Source: Phycisphaerales bacterium | GTDB taxonomy: Bacteria; Planctomycetota; Phycisphaerae; UBA1845 | NCBI GenBank assembly: GCA_020639095.1 | Contig: JACKHH010000004.1 | Location: 105,573 to 169,572, forward strand | Length of the DNA stretch: 64,000 nt | Direction: 5' to 3' | In this document: positions 16,659-24,763 of the stretch, one piece after another | Layout: each line of letters starts with the position of its first letter | How positions within the stretch are numbered: the first letter of the stretch is position 1 | Program-made: the position numbers and the translations under genes | Notes under the pieces: model-generated | The model's database searches: none | The model's input: the letters and a program-made list of their open reading frames with translations, nothing else | Told to the model about the DNA's origin: nothing

Positions 16659-17261
16659 CTACATCGCGTCGGTCGCGATGACCTTCTTGGCCTTCTCAGC
16701 CTTCTCCGCGCGGGCAAGGCGGCGGACGCGACGACGTTCCTGGCTCTTGAGCAGGCGATCCGCCCGGCGGGTGCGGTAGGTGGTGATGCCGCGACGGGTG
16801 ACGAAGTACATCGGAATCGCGGTGACCAGACCGATCAGCAGGCAACCAATCCAAAGCTCGGCACCGAACTCCATCATCAGGCGGAACATCGACGCCCAGA
16901 AGTCAAGCGTAAACAAACCGCTCAGGAAGCCCTGACCACCCTCCTGAAGCTGCTGGAGCACGCTTTCCGGGTTGGCGGAGACCGCCCCCCCGGTGATCAG
17001 CGACCCCAGCCACCAGCAGAACCCGTAGACCGGCACGAAGGTCAGCGGATTGGTCACCCAGACCATCGGGATGCACACGGCTTTGTTGGCCCGGAACAGG
17101 GCTGCGATCGCGATCGCGATGAACGTCTGCGCCCCCATGGTGGGCGTAAACCCGACGAGCAGACCGATGGCGACCCCCATGGCGAGCCGGTGCGGGGAAT
17201 CGTCGGCATGCAAAATGCGTTTATAAATGAAGTTGCGCGCGGAGCGCCAGATCCCGCTCAC
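16659..17261 (-). CDS. DUF2062 membrane protein
   Basis: A 200-residue protein with the DUF2062 layout: MAMGVAIGLLVGFTPTMGAQ near residue 30, a CIPMVWVTNPLTFVPVYGFC helix (conserved Asn-Pro) around 62-83, a further helix pair ~125-155, and a very basic C-terminal tail (RTRRADRLLKSQERRRVRRL and following) that ends Lys/Ala-rich. The family is found next to glycosyltransferases and envelope genes; its biochemical role is not established. Lies 72 bases upstream of maf on the same strand. Confidence 0.85.
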   Translation of the reverse strand: MSGIWRSARNFIYKRILHADDSPHRLAMGVAIGLLVGFTPTMGAQTFIAIAIAALFRANKAVCIPMVWVTNPLTFVPVYGFCWWLGSLITGGAVSANPESVLQQLQEGGQGFLSGLFTLDFWASMFRLMMEFGAELWIGCLLIGLVTAIPMYFVTRRGITTYRTRRADRLLKSQERRRVRRLARAEKAEKAKKVIATDAM

Positions 17262-17517
17262 CGCATTCGTTCCTTACCCGGCTTACCGCCGGAAACCGCT
17301 TTCCCCATTGGGCGCGCCCCGCGTCGGGCTTTATCGGATTCTAGCAGCAGATTGCGTCAACGTCAGCACTTCTAGGGGGAATGGGCAGAATTCACACACT
17401 CTCAACTAACGTATCGGCGGGCCTGTGAATTTGCTGCAATACCGCCATTCCGCACGCGGTACCGAGTACGCCGGCGCACGACGCGTGCATGCGCGGGGCG
17501 ACGCCTTCAGTGAAATG

Positions 17518-18297
17518 CTACGAATGCCGTGTTCTTGGGTTCTCTTGCTGCGGTGCGGTGGGTGCGAGCTGCCATCCCGTGTCGCCCAGAATCTCCGCCG
17601 GTCGGAAGCGCGCTTTGTAGTCCATCGTCCGCGAGCCGGGCACCCAATAACCCAGGTAGTAGTACGCGAAGCCTTCCGCGCGGCAGTACGCCAGTTCCCA
17701 GAGGATCGAGTAGGTACCGAGGCTGCGTTTGGCTTCGCGCGGATCGAAGTACATGTACACGCTGCTCAGCGCGCCGGGCACCACGTCGAGAATGCTCGCC
17801 CCGATCAGCCGATTGCCCGCGTAGTAGCAAAGCTCGAGTTGCGGCAGCGGCGATCGGTAGCAGAAGTCGGCGAATGAATCCATGTCGCCGGACATCGTGC
17901 CGTCGTGATGCTCACTCTGATAGTGCGCGTAGATTGCGTACTTCTCTTCGGATGGTGCGCCGTCGCCGATCACCACGCGTACGTCGGCATTGCCGCGCCA
18001 CACGCGACGCATCGACTGCGTCGCGCTGAACGTCGCGACGGGTACGCGCATCGGAATGCACGACGAGCAGCCACGACACACCGGGCGGTAGATCACCCTG
18101 CCGCTGCGGCGGAAACCGCGATCCATCAGCGCGCGGTAGATCGCCGGATCAAACTCGTCGGCGACGGAGAAGCCCTCGCTGCACGCCTGGCGATCAGGCA
18201 GGTAGGGACAGTCGCCGTCGTCGCCGCGCGACAAAATCTCTGCCGCGAGGAACGCGTCCACATATCTGCCGGCGCGCTGGATGAGTTCGTCGCACAT
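17518..18297 (-). CDS. bpt: Aspartate/glutamate leucyl- (arginyl-) tRNA-protein transferase
   Basis: A 259-residue protein of the bacterial ATE/Bpt family. It transfers Leu (or Arg) from aminoacyl-tRNA to N-terminal acidic residues, creating an N-degron for ClpS/ClpAP. Visible family marks are DCPYLPDRQACSEGF (ATE N-terminal), the Cys cluster Pro-Val-Cys-Arg-Gly-Cys-Ser-Ser-Cys (residues ~73-80, probably iron-sulfur/zinc binding), YMYFDPREAKRSLGTYSIL and the terminal YLGYWVPGSRTMDYKARFRP. Length is normal for Bpt. It is isolated on its strand. Confidence 0.92.
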   Translation of the reverse strand: MCDELIQRAGRYVDAFLAAEILSRGDDGDCPYLPDRQACSEGFSVADEFDPAIYRALMDRGFRRSGRVIYRPVCRGCSSCIPMRVPVATFSATQSMRRVWRGNADVRVVIGDGAPSEEKYAIYAHYQSEHHDGTMSGDMDSFADFCYRSPLPQLELCYYAGNRLIGASILDVVPGALSSVYMYFDPREAKRSLGTYSILWELAYCRAEGFAYYYLGYWVPGSRTMDYKARFRPAEILGDTGWQLAPTAPQQENPRTRHS

Positions 18298-18349
18298 ACG
18301 TCTACATGATACGGTTTGCGCGACGGTTGCGCGCGCCGAAACTCCTCGC

Positions 18350-18475
18350 CCTTTGGGAGGGGTTAGGGGAGGGCATTATGCGAGGGCGTTCGTCAGCAGG
18401 TGGATGTCATCTTGAGCGGGTGGCGCAATCGCCTACCCCCTCACCCGTCCTCTCCCTCAAGGGGGAGAGGGGTTT
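18350..18475. repeat. Bipartite G-rich/C-rich dispersed repeat, copy 2
   Basis: GGGAGGGGTTAGGGGAGGGC followed ~55 bases later by CCCCCTCACCCGTCCTCTCC and GGGGGAGAGGGG; same two-part order as at 2453-2576. It fills most of the gap between the DUF554 and bpt genes. Confidence 0.7.
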
Positions 18476-18501
18476 GCAATGCGAGCGCAGTCCGATCGCG
18501 G

Positions 18502-19305
18502 TCAAACAGGGGCGCCGGCTGCTCGAATCGTCATGAGCAGGCCTGGGGAGATTTGTTCCACCGCCCAGATTGTCGGCGGCACCAGGAAGATCGCGGGCAG
18601 CATGTTGGCCACCGGGATGCGTTTGATCTCCAGGATCATCAGCGCGGTTGCGAGCAGAATGACACCCCCCACCACGTTCATCATCTGCACGGAGAGATCG
18701 GGCAGCGCGCCGGCGGAGTAGTACGCGATGAGCGCGAGCCCGCCTTGAAAAAACACAATCGTCAGAATGCTGAACGCAACGCCCATCCCCAGGGCAGCCG
18801 TTAATGCAATCGCGCAGAATCCATCCAGAAGTGCTTTGACGTAAAGGTAACTCGGATCGGCATCGACGCCGTTCTTAAGACAACCCAGCAGTGTAAGCGG
18901 GCCGACGCAGAAGATCACGCTCGCGGTCAGGAAACCCTCAGCGTAACTCCGCTCGCCCTCGCGCGCGAAACGCCGGTGAATCACCTGGCCGAGCCCCTCA
19001 AGCCGTTCGTGCAGCTTGAGCCACGTACCGATCAACGCCCCCACCACCAACGTACCGACCATCAACAGTCCAAGGCGCGCGCCGTACGTCTTGCCCGCGC
19101 CCGGCACCGCGCCGTATTCACCGATGACCGCGTTTAACCGCACCACGGCAGCGTCGATGCCCAGCGTGATCGTGATCAACCCGAGTACGTCGAGGATGAT
19201 GCGCTGGTAGCGCTCCGGCAGTTTGCCGGTTGCGAGCACACCGATGATGCACCCGCCTGCCACCATCGCGGCATTCACGATTGTCCCGTTGAGCACCGAC
19301 CACAT
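18502..19305 (-). CDS. DUF554 integral membrane protein
   Basis: A 267-residue protein with seven or so membrane helices and the DUF554 hallmarks: MWSVLNGTIVNAAMVAGGCI at the start, a VGTLVVGALIGTWLKLHERL segment, SVIFCVGPLTLLGCLKNGVD (conserved Cys-Val-Gly-Pro) and an ALDGF-type stretch followed by ALGMGVAFS. The family is widespread (YdfK/YqgA) and thought to be a transporter, but without a proven substrate. No operon partner is visible. Confidence 0.85.
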   Translation of the reverse strand: MWSVLNGTIVNAAMVAGGCIIGVLATGKLPERYQRIILDVLGLITITLGIDAAVVRLNAVIGEYGAVPGAGKTYGARLGLLMVGTLVVGALIGTWLKLHERLEGLGQVIHRRFAREGERSYAEGFLTASVIFCVGPLTLLGCLKNGVDADPSYLYVKALLDGFCAIALTAALGMGVAFSILTIVFFQGGLALIAYYSAGALPDLSVQMMNVVGGVILLATALMILEIKRIPVANMLPAIFLVPPTIWAVEQISPGLLMTIRAAGAPV

Positions 19306-19464
19306 GAATCAAGTCTTCCCGTTGAGGCACGTAGAACGCAATCGGAATAATAACGGCGAAGCCGCCAAACGTGCCTGCCGGCTGTTGACGATAACACTCA
19401 ATCTTTATTGACGCCATTCGCAATAGCGAGTCCCGGTAAGTTCGCTTTGATGACCAGGGGTGGG

Positions 19465-19584
19465 ATGGACAAGCTTTGCTTGTCCATGGTGATTGGCGAG
19501 GGCGCACGGCACCTTGAGGATTCGCTTGGGATGGATAACCAATCCTGATCTTCCACGGACAAGCGGAGCTTGTCCGTGCCACCC
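19465..19584. repeat. Hairpin-ended GGGTGG...CCACCC element, copy A
   Basis: Left hairpin ATGGACAAGC-TTT-GCTTGTCCAT (19465-19487, preceded by GGGGTGGG), right hairpin CACGGACAAGC-GGA-GCTTGTCCGTG (19554-19578) followed by CCACCC and a T run. About 65 bases separate them. Four further loci in the window carry the same design (see 47813, 51675, 52668, 56049). The rest of the 312-base gap holds no gene. Confidence 0.8.
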
Positions 19585-19617
19585 TTTTTGCGAAGCGCGA
19601 TCGTCTTAGGTGGAGGG

Positions 19618-20847
19618 CTACTTGCCGTTGGTTTGATGTGCTTGCACGGCTTCGTTGACCAGCTTGCTGACGCGTGCCGTTACCGCTTCCCACGACTCCG
19701 TCGTCATGCGTTCGCTGCGGGCGCGGCGTTGGGCGACCTCGCTCACTGCTAGCGCATTGCGACACGCTTGCACGAAACCGTCGACACCATCGATCGCGGC
19801 GACATCGGGCGCGTAGGGCCGGACTTCCGGCAGGCTTGTCGACACCACCGGCAGACCCGCCGCCAGATACTCGCGCAGCTTGATCGGGTTCACATTGTCG
19901 GTCATGCTCGTGCGCACGAACGGAATCAAACCCACGTCGAACGCGGAGCAATACGCCGGCAGCGAATCATACGGCTGGCGGCCCGTGAAGTGCACATTCG
20001 GCAAGCGCTTAAGCCGCGACACATCGATGCGACAGTCGCCGACGATGACGAACGAGGCGTCGCGCATGCGCCGGGCGACGCGCTCCATCAGCTTGGCGTC
20101 AAACCAGTGCTGCACAAGGCCAATGAACCCGATGATCGGCCCGCGAATGCCGCGCAACGTCTCAGGCCGGGGCAGCTTGCGGTCGACCGCCTTCGCAAAG
20201 TGCGCGTGATCCACGCCGTGACGCACGAGGTACGCCCGCGGATGTCGCTCGCGCCGGGCTGCGAAGAGTCGCTGCGAAGTCGTGATCACCAGATCGGCTT
20301 TGCTGAGCAGTTCGTCTTCAGCACGCAGCGTCGCCTCACGATCAAAGCCTTCAAACTCGCTGAACTCGTCGACGCAATAGTAGACCAGTGCCTCTTCGCC
20401 CAGCGCGCCCGCAAGAAACGCGGAGTCCGGGGCGTACGTCCAAAGCTGCACGGGTTGATCGGGACTGCGCCGGCGACGTTTGATGATCCGCCGCAATTGC
20501 GAGATGAGCAGCAGGCGGTTGATCGCATCGCGAAAACCACCCGCGGCACCGGGCAGGACCAATGGCGTCGTCTGCACCATGTGCTCCTGGATCGGTCGCG
20601 TACCCCGCGCGATGCGCCGCAACACACCGGCAGCACTGCGCAAGTCGCCGCGCGACAGGTTGGGGCGGCGCGACGCGTGATAGTTTACCCAGACAATTTC
20701 ATTGCGCGCCGAAAGCAGGCGCATGAGATGATGCTTGCACGTCGGATCAATATCCCAACTGCTCGCCAGGCACACGATAAGCCGGTCGGAAATCACGCCC
20801 GGATCGCTCACAACGCTGCTGCACTTACCGATTGGAATCGCTGACAT
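19618..20847 (-). CDS. Glycosyltransferase family 1 (GT-B), exopolysaccharide cluster
   Basis: About 409 residues from the ATG at 20847, which overlaps the kinase gene by 23 bases; a GTG at 20811 is an equally possible start. The C-terminal half has the GT-B pattern: a RGPIIGFIGLVQHWFDAKLM strand-loop, NVHFTGRQPYDSLPAYCSAF, DVGLIPF, and KLREYLAAGLPVVST with the Glu that contacts the nucleotide-sugar. The N-terminal half holds an Asp-containing VCLASSWDIDP strand in place of a clear acceptor motif. No membrane segment; a cytoplasmic sugar transferase for the exopolysaccharide made by this cluster. Confidence 0.85.
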   Translation of the reverse strand: MSAIPIGKCSSVVSDPGVISDRLIVCLASSWDIDPTCKHHLMRLLSARNEIVWVNYHASRRPNLSRGDLRSAAGVLRRIARGTRPIQEHMVQTTPLVLPGAAGGFRDAINRLLLISQLRRIIKRRRRSPDQPVQLWTYAPDSAFLAGALGEEALVYYCVDEFSEFEGFDREATLRAEDELLSKADLVITTSQRLFAARRERHPRAYLVRHGVDHAHFAKAVDRKLPRPETLRGIRGPIIGFIGLVQHWFDAKLMERVARRMRDASFVIVGDCRIDVSRLKRLPNVHFTGRQPYDSLPAYCSAFDVGLIPFVRTSMTDNVNPIKLREYLAAGLPVVSTSLPEVRPYAPDVAAIDGVDGFVQACRNALAVSEVAQRRARSERMTTESWEAVTARVSKLVNEAVQAHQTNGK

Positions 20848-21724
20848 CCTTGTGGTAGTAGCGGTAGTAGTAGCCGTAGGAGTATCCCGACGCCATGCCG
20901 CGATCCGCCCTGCCGATGAGCAGACACCCGAGAATGGGAACCTTGTTGACCTTGAGCAATCGCACCGCACGCCGCGCCAGTGGTTCCGGCGTGGTGTTGA
21001 TGCGCACGATCATGATCACGCCGTTGCACATCTGCCCGATGATGCCGACGTCGGTAACCGTCGTCGCGGGTGGTGTGTCGATGAGCGTGTAATGGAAATC
21101 CGTTTGCAACCGGCGAATGACGGCACCGGCGCGCTGCGACGCGAGCAGCTCAGCCGCACTGCGCCCGCTGGTCTCGCCGGCCCGAACGAGGTAGAGGTTG
21201 GGAATTGCCGTGGGCCGCACCACCTCTTCGTAGCGCGCGTCGCCCTTGAGCAGGTCGGCAAATCCCGGTCCCGGTTTCGCGTCGAGCAGCGTGCCCAACC
21301 GACTTCTGCGGAAGTCCGCGTCAACCAGCACCACCTTGAAGTGGCGAATCTCCGCGAGAATCACGCCGAGGTTCGTCGTGGTGACGCTCTTGCCCTCGCG
21401 CGGGATGGCGCTGGTAACCGCGAGCACGCGGTGCTCGCCCTGCGGATTCTGCGTCAGCAAACGCGTGCGCAGTGAACGGTACTGCTCTGAGATCAGCGAC
21501 GAGCGATCATAAAACGGCTGGATGGATTCGTGAATACCCTCGTCCGCGGCAATCGGACTGCGTACGGAGATTTCCGCATCGTCGCCGCTGTCGTCGTTGT
21601 GCTTAGGCCGGTCGTGTTGCGGCGTGATCGGCGGGTCCAACAAACTCGTTGAACCGCCCTGCGCGCCGCGCAGACGCTCGCGTTCCGCTTCTGCCCGCTT
21701 GAGTGCTTCAGCAATCCGTCCCAT
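20825..21724 (-). CDS. Polysaccharide biosynthesis tyrosine autokinase (CpsD/EpsG-like)
   Basis: A 299-residue BY-kinase. Walker A is Ser-Ala-Ile-Pro-Arg-Glu-Gly-Lys-Ser (105-113), A' is Val-Asp-Ala-Asp-Phe (134-138), and Walker B is a late Ile-Asp-Thr-Pro-Pro. The C-terminus is Tyr-rich, with Ser-Gly-Tyr-Ser-Tyr-Gly-Tyr-Tyr-Tyr-Arg-Tyr-Tyr, the expected autophosphorylation cluster. No membrane helices are present, so the activating chain-length regulator must be a separate protein, not found here. Phosphorylation cycles control exopolysaccharide polymer length and export. The Wza-type gene is upstream, 59 bases away, the glycosyltransferase downstream. Confidence 0.92.
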   Translation of the reverse strand: MGRIAEALKRAEAERERLRGAQGGSTSLLDPPITPQHDRPKHNDDSGDDAEISVRSPIAADEGIHESIQPFYDRSSLISEQYRSLRTRLLTQNPQGEHRVLAVTSAIPREGKSVTTTNLGVILAEIRHFKVVLVDADFRRSRLGTLLDAKPGPGFADLLKGDARYEEVVRPTAIPNLYLVRAGETSGRSAAELLASQRAGAVIRRLQTDFHYTLIDTPPATTVTDVGIIGQMCNGVIMIVRINTTPEPLARRAVRLLKVNKVPILGCLLIGRADRGMASGYSYGYYYRYYHKDVSDSNR

Positions 21725-21783
21725 GTCTGCTCGCTACGTGTTGACGTTCGCTCGCGGCGCTATCGTGCATGCCGCGTCCAACG

Positions 21784-22575
21784 TCAGTTGTTGGTGCCAT
21801 TGTAAACGTCGTTCGCGTCCTTCACCGATGCCGGGTACTGGTATCCCGCAAGCAACGGGTTGAACGTGAACATCACTTCCTGCACGCGCAATCCGAGCCA
21901 GCCCAGCGGCGTCGGCGGCACAACGAGGATATCGTTCGGTTGCAGCAGCACGTTTCGGCTGGTATCGCCCGTGCGAATCATGTGCGCCACATCGATATGA
22001 ATCTCGCGGCGCTCCTCCTCGTACGGACTGCTGCGAATAACCTTGATCTGCGATTCCCACGCGAGGAACGAAAGGTTCGTCTTCGCGAGAATGTCGAGCA
22101 CGGTGTCCCTGCCCGTGTAGGGAATCGAACGCCACTGCTCCGTCGTACCGACACTCTGCCCACCGTTACCGTAACCACCGCCCGACCCGACAAGCCCGGA
22201 CAGGTAAATCTTCTTCGAGAAGTATCCGGTCACGCGGACCTGCACCTTCGGGTCTTCATAATACGGTTCGAGCAGACGCGAGAGCTTCGCGGCAATTTCC
22301 TTCTCGGTCATGCCCACGACTTTGACGGGCCCGAGCAGACGCAGCGCGATCTTGCCATCTGGGCGAATCGACTGCGAGACCTGATCGATCTCCAGCACGC
22401 GCGGCGCGGAGATCTGCACGACATCGGGAATTCCCACACGATACTCGATCGCGGAGACTTCGTGCTCGTGCGCCTTGAGGAAGGACACCATATCGCGATG
22501 CGATGTCTGGCAACCTGCAACCAGGTGCGCCATCGCAATCAGCAACGTCATCGCCATGAACCGGGATTTCCACAC
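21784..22575 (-). CDS. Wza-type polysaccharide export lipoprotein
   Basis: About 263 residues from a GTG at 22575, giving MWKSRF then a hydrophobic run and the lipobox Leu-Val-Ala-Gly-Cys22; an ATG at 22557 is an alternative. A Poly_export domain follows (YRVGIPDVVQISAPRVLEID and IRPDGKIALRLLGPVKVVGM), then one SLBB-like domain (VTGYFSKKIYLSGLVG) and a late NVLLQPNDILVVPP strand. It should form the outer-membrane or peptidoglycan-spanning exit pore for the polysaccharide. A second SLBB is not obvious, so the protein is shorter than E. coli Wza. The frame is open upstream, but no signal peptide is visible from the earlier starts. Confidence 0.9.
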   Translation of the reverse strand: MWKSRFMAMTLLIAMAHLVAGCQTSHRDMVSFLKAHEHEVSAIEYRVGIPDVVQISAPRVLEIDQVSQSIRPDGKIALRLLGPVKVVGMTEKEIAAKLSRLLEPYYEDPKVQVRVTGYFSKKIYLSGLVGSGGGYGNGGQSVGTTEQWRSIPYTGRDTVLDILAKTNLSFLAWESQIKVIRSSPYEEERREIHIDVAHMIRTGDTSRNVLLQPNDILVVPPTPLGWLGLRVQEVMFTFNPLLAGYQYPASVKDANDVYNGTNN

Positions 22576-22894
22576 GTCCTTGTGTCTCCCAAACCCGTCA
22601 GGTCCGCGCCTGGCGGCATCGCCTACCTGCTGCCGATCCCAGGCTATCGGTCCACCGCTCGACTTATCGGGTGCAGAAGCGTCCCGCTGAATCAAAGCCT
22701 TGCAAAAGACGCCGTTTACAGGTTCTCGGACGTTGATTTCGCCTGCGTCCGACAATCTCCGCAATTGCCCGCAACCAACCCCCTCCCAACCTCAAGCGGC
22801 CGGATAACCGGACCGATATGGCCAACGGTACGCGTGCGCCGGCGCGTCAACGATCACCCGCGGAAGGACCGTCCGTGGACCAAGAGGGACCGCT
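22576..22894. other. Divergent intergenic region of the exopolysaccharide cluster
   Basis: 319 bases between the leftward Wza-type gene and the rightward ATPase gene. It should contain both promoters; I could not find a convincing palindrome or sigma54-type GG-N10-GC element. A GGACCGTCCGTGGACC-like string before 22895 is the nearest to a symmetric site. Confidence 0.3.
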
Positions 22895-24661
22895 ATGTAC
22901 GCCTCGTTTTTCGGACTGCGCGAGCTACCGTTCAACAACACGCCGGACCCGCGCTATTTCTATTCCACGCCCGACCACGAAGAAGCACTCGCGTCGCTGA
23001 TCTACGCGATCAGCGAGAGCCGGGGCTTCGTGCTGCTTACGGGTGAGGTCGGCGCGGGCAAGACGTTGATGACGCGGCTCATGCTGCGGCACTTCAACGA
23101 CCGCATTGTGTTTGCGGGCATCAGCCAAACGCAGGTTACCGCGACCGATCTGCTCCGCTGCATCTGCAGCGAGTTCGGCATCGACACGCATCCGCACGAG
23201 ACCAGCGCCGATCTGCTGCGCCGCTTGCAGGATTTCCTCATCGCGCGCTTCGCCGACGGCAAACCCGTCGTGCTCATGCTCGACGAAGCCCAGGCACTTT
23301 CGCGCGATGCGTTCGAGCAGGTGCGGATGATCGGCAATGTCGAAGCCGATGACGCAAAGCTGCTTCAGATCGTCATCGTGGGTCAGCCCGAGTTGCGTGA
23401 GCGTTTTGAAGCCGATGACATGCGTCAGCTCCGTCAGCGCATGTTCCGCAGCTTCCACCTGCGTGCGCTCACCCGCGAGCAGACCGAAGGCTACATTCTG
23501 CACCGCCTCAGCGTGGGCGGCGCGCAGTATCCCGAGCGGATTTTCGACTCCGCAGCCATCGACATCATTTACCAGTATTCGCAGGGTCTTCCGCGACTGA
23601 TCAATACGGTCTGCGACAACGCGATGCTCAGCGCATACGCTGCTGATCAGTTGTCCGTCGACGGACCGTTCACGCGCCGCGTGGTTGAGCAGATGACATC
23701 GGTCGCACAGGGTGGTCCGAAGTTTGCATCGCCGAAGGTTGCGCCCGGTGCGGGCATCCCGCAGCGACGTCAAAACGACGCGAACATCGTGCATCACCCC
23801 GCAATCGCAGCCGAAGCGCCGGAAATCGATCCGGCAACGGCGAAGGCAGCGCAGCATCTCAACGAGGTCGCGCAGCGTATCGGCGACGACCTGATGTATC
23901 GCATGAGTGTCGCGGCAGAGCGCATGAACGTCGGGCTGCCCGCGTCGCAAACCCGACCGGCAGGCTCGCCCGCACCCGTATCCAGTCAGCCCAGTTATGG
24001 CACCGGACATCCGCAGCGTGACCCGGCGGAGTCGGACATCTCACTCCGCACCACGATACAAGCAGCAGCCGGTGTGCGCGAAAACCTGAACAAGAGCGTG
24101 GCGGACGCGGAAGCACGCGTCGAGCAAATCGCGCGCCGCGCGGGCCGGCTTGAAGCGGCGCTCACGCGCGTCATCGAGCAAATGGATGCCGCCGGTGAAC
24201 GGTGCAGCCCGGTGATTGCCGAACTGCGCAATCAGATCGCGGACGCGAGAGCGGCTGCCAATGTTACCGAGAATGCACGGAACGCGGCGCACAAGATCGC
24301 GCGCACGCTGAATCAGCAGTCGACGACGAGCGCACGACTCACTACGACGCTACGGAAAGCCTTCGATCGCATCGAACGGCAGGCGGACGTTCTCGAAGAG
24401 CGAACGGGTCAGATCGAGTCGGGTGGTGTTCGCGAAGGCGCGCCGCGAGTAGCGCCATCGCACCAACGGCTTGCGCAGCGTGCACGACATCTGACGCACG
24501 TGATCGACGACAACCGCTCGACGATCTCGGAGATCCGCGCGACGCTGACCGCAGCCACCGAAGGGCCCGCAATGTTCTTCGATACGCGTCGCGGACAGCG
24601 CACGCGTTCGCGTCTCAGCGAGCAGGTGCGGGCGCTCTCCGAACTGATCGATCGCACCTAA
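22895..24661 (+). CDS. ExeA/GspA-like AAA ATPase with C-terminal coiled coil
   Basis: A 588-residue protein. It begins MYASFFGLRELPFNNTPDPR, the signature of ExeA/GspA and of the secretion ATPases found with exosortase/exopolysaccharide loci. Walker A is Gly50-Glu-Val-Gly-Ala-Gly-Lys-Thr57, Walker B is VLMLDEAQAL (~128-137), with a sensor GQPEL and a lid region up to ~270. A Pro/Gln-rich linker follows, then ~230 residues of Ala/Arg/Glu-rich helices, probably coiled coil (VEQIARRAGRLEAALTRVIE). No membrane helix is seen. Divergent from the Wza gene, it likely powers or organises polysaccharide export. Confidence 0.85.
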   Translation: MYASFFGLRELPFNNTPDPRYFYSTPDHEEALASLIYAISESRGFVLLTGEVGAGKTLMTRLMLRHFNDRIVFAGISQTQVTATDLLRCICSEFGIDTHPHETSADLLRRLQDFLIARFADGKPVVLMLDEAQALSRDAFEQVRMIGNVEADDAKLLQIVIVGQPELRERFEADDMRQLRQRMFRSFHLRALTREQTEGYILHRLSVGGAQYPERIFDSAAIDIIYQYSQGLPRLINTVCDNAMLSAYAADQLSVDGPFTRRVVEQMTSVAQGGPKFASPKVAPGAGIPQRRQNDANIVHHPAIAAEAPEIDPATAKAAQHLNEVAQRIGDDLMYRMSVAAERMNVGLPASQTRPAGSPAPVSSQPSYGTGHPQRDPAESDISLRTTIQAAAGVRENLNKSVADAEARVEQIARRAGRLEAALTRVIEQMDAAGERCSPVIAELRNQIADARAAANVTENARNAAHKIARTLNQQSTTSARLTTTLRKAFDRIERQADVLEERTGQIESGGVREGAPRVAPSHQRLAQRARHLTHVIDDNRSTISEIRATLTAATEGPAMFFDTRRGQRTRSRLSEQVRALSELIDRT

Positions 24662-24664
24662 GAA

Positions 24665-24704
24665 ACGTCCCGTGCCCCCATTTCAACATGGAGGCACGGG
24701 ACGT
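24665..24704. terminator. Hairpin between convergent genes (probable bidirectional terminator)
   Basis: Perfect 12-bp arms ACGTCCCGTGCC / GGCACGGGACGT with a 16-base loop, starting 4 bases after the ATPase stop. It is followed by GAAAATAA and has no T tract on the plus strand, so termination may be weak or Rho-assisted. Confidence 0.65.
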
Positions 24705-24763
24705 GAAAATAACCCTGGGAAATCCTTACGATTCGGCGATGGCAATCGCCGACGCCCTGACGG

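Noticed and set aside
22576..22764. N-terminal extension of the Wza-type lipoprotein
   Set aside because: No signal-peptide features; the lipobox requires a start close to 22575 or 22557.
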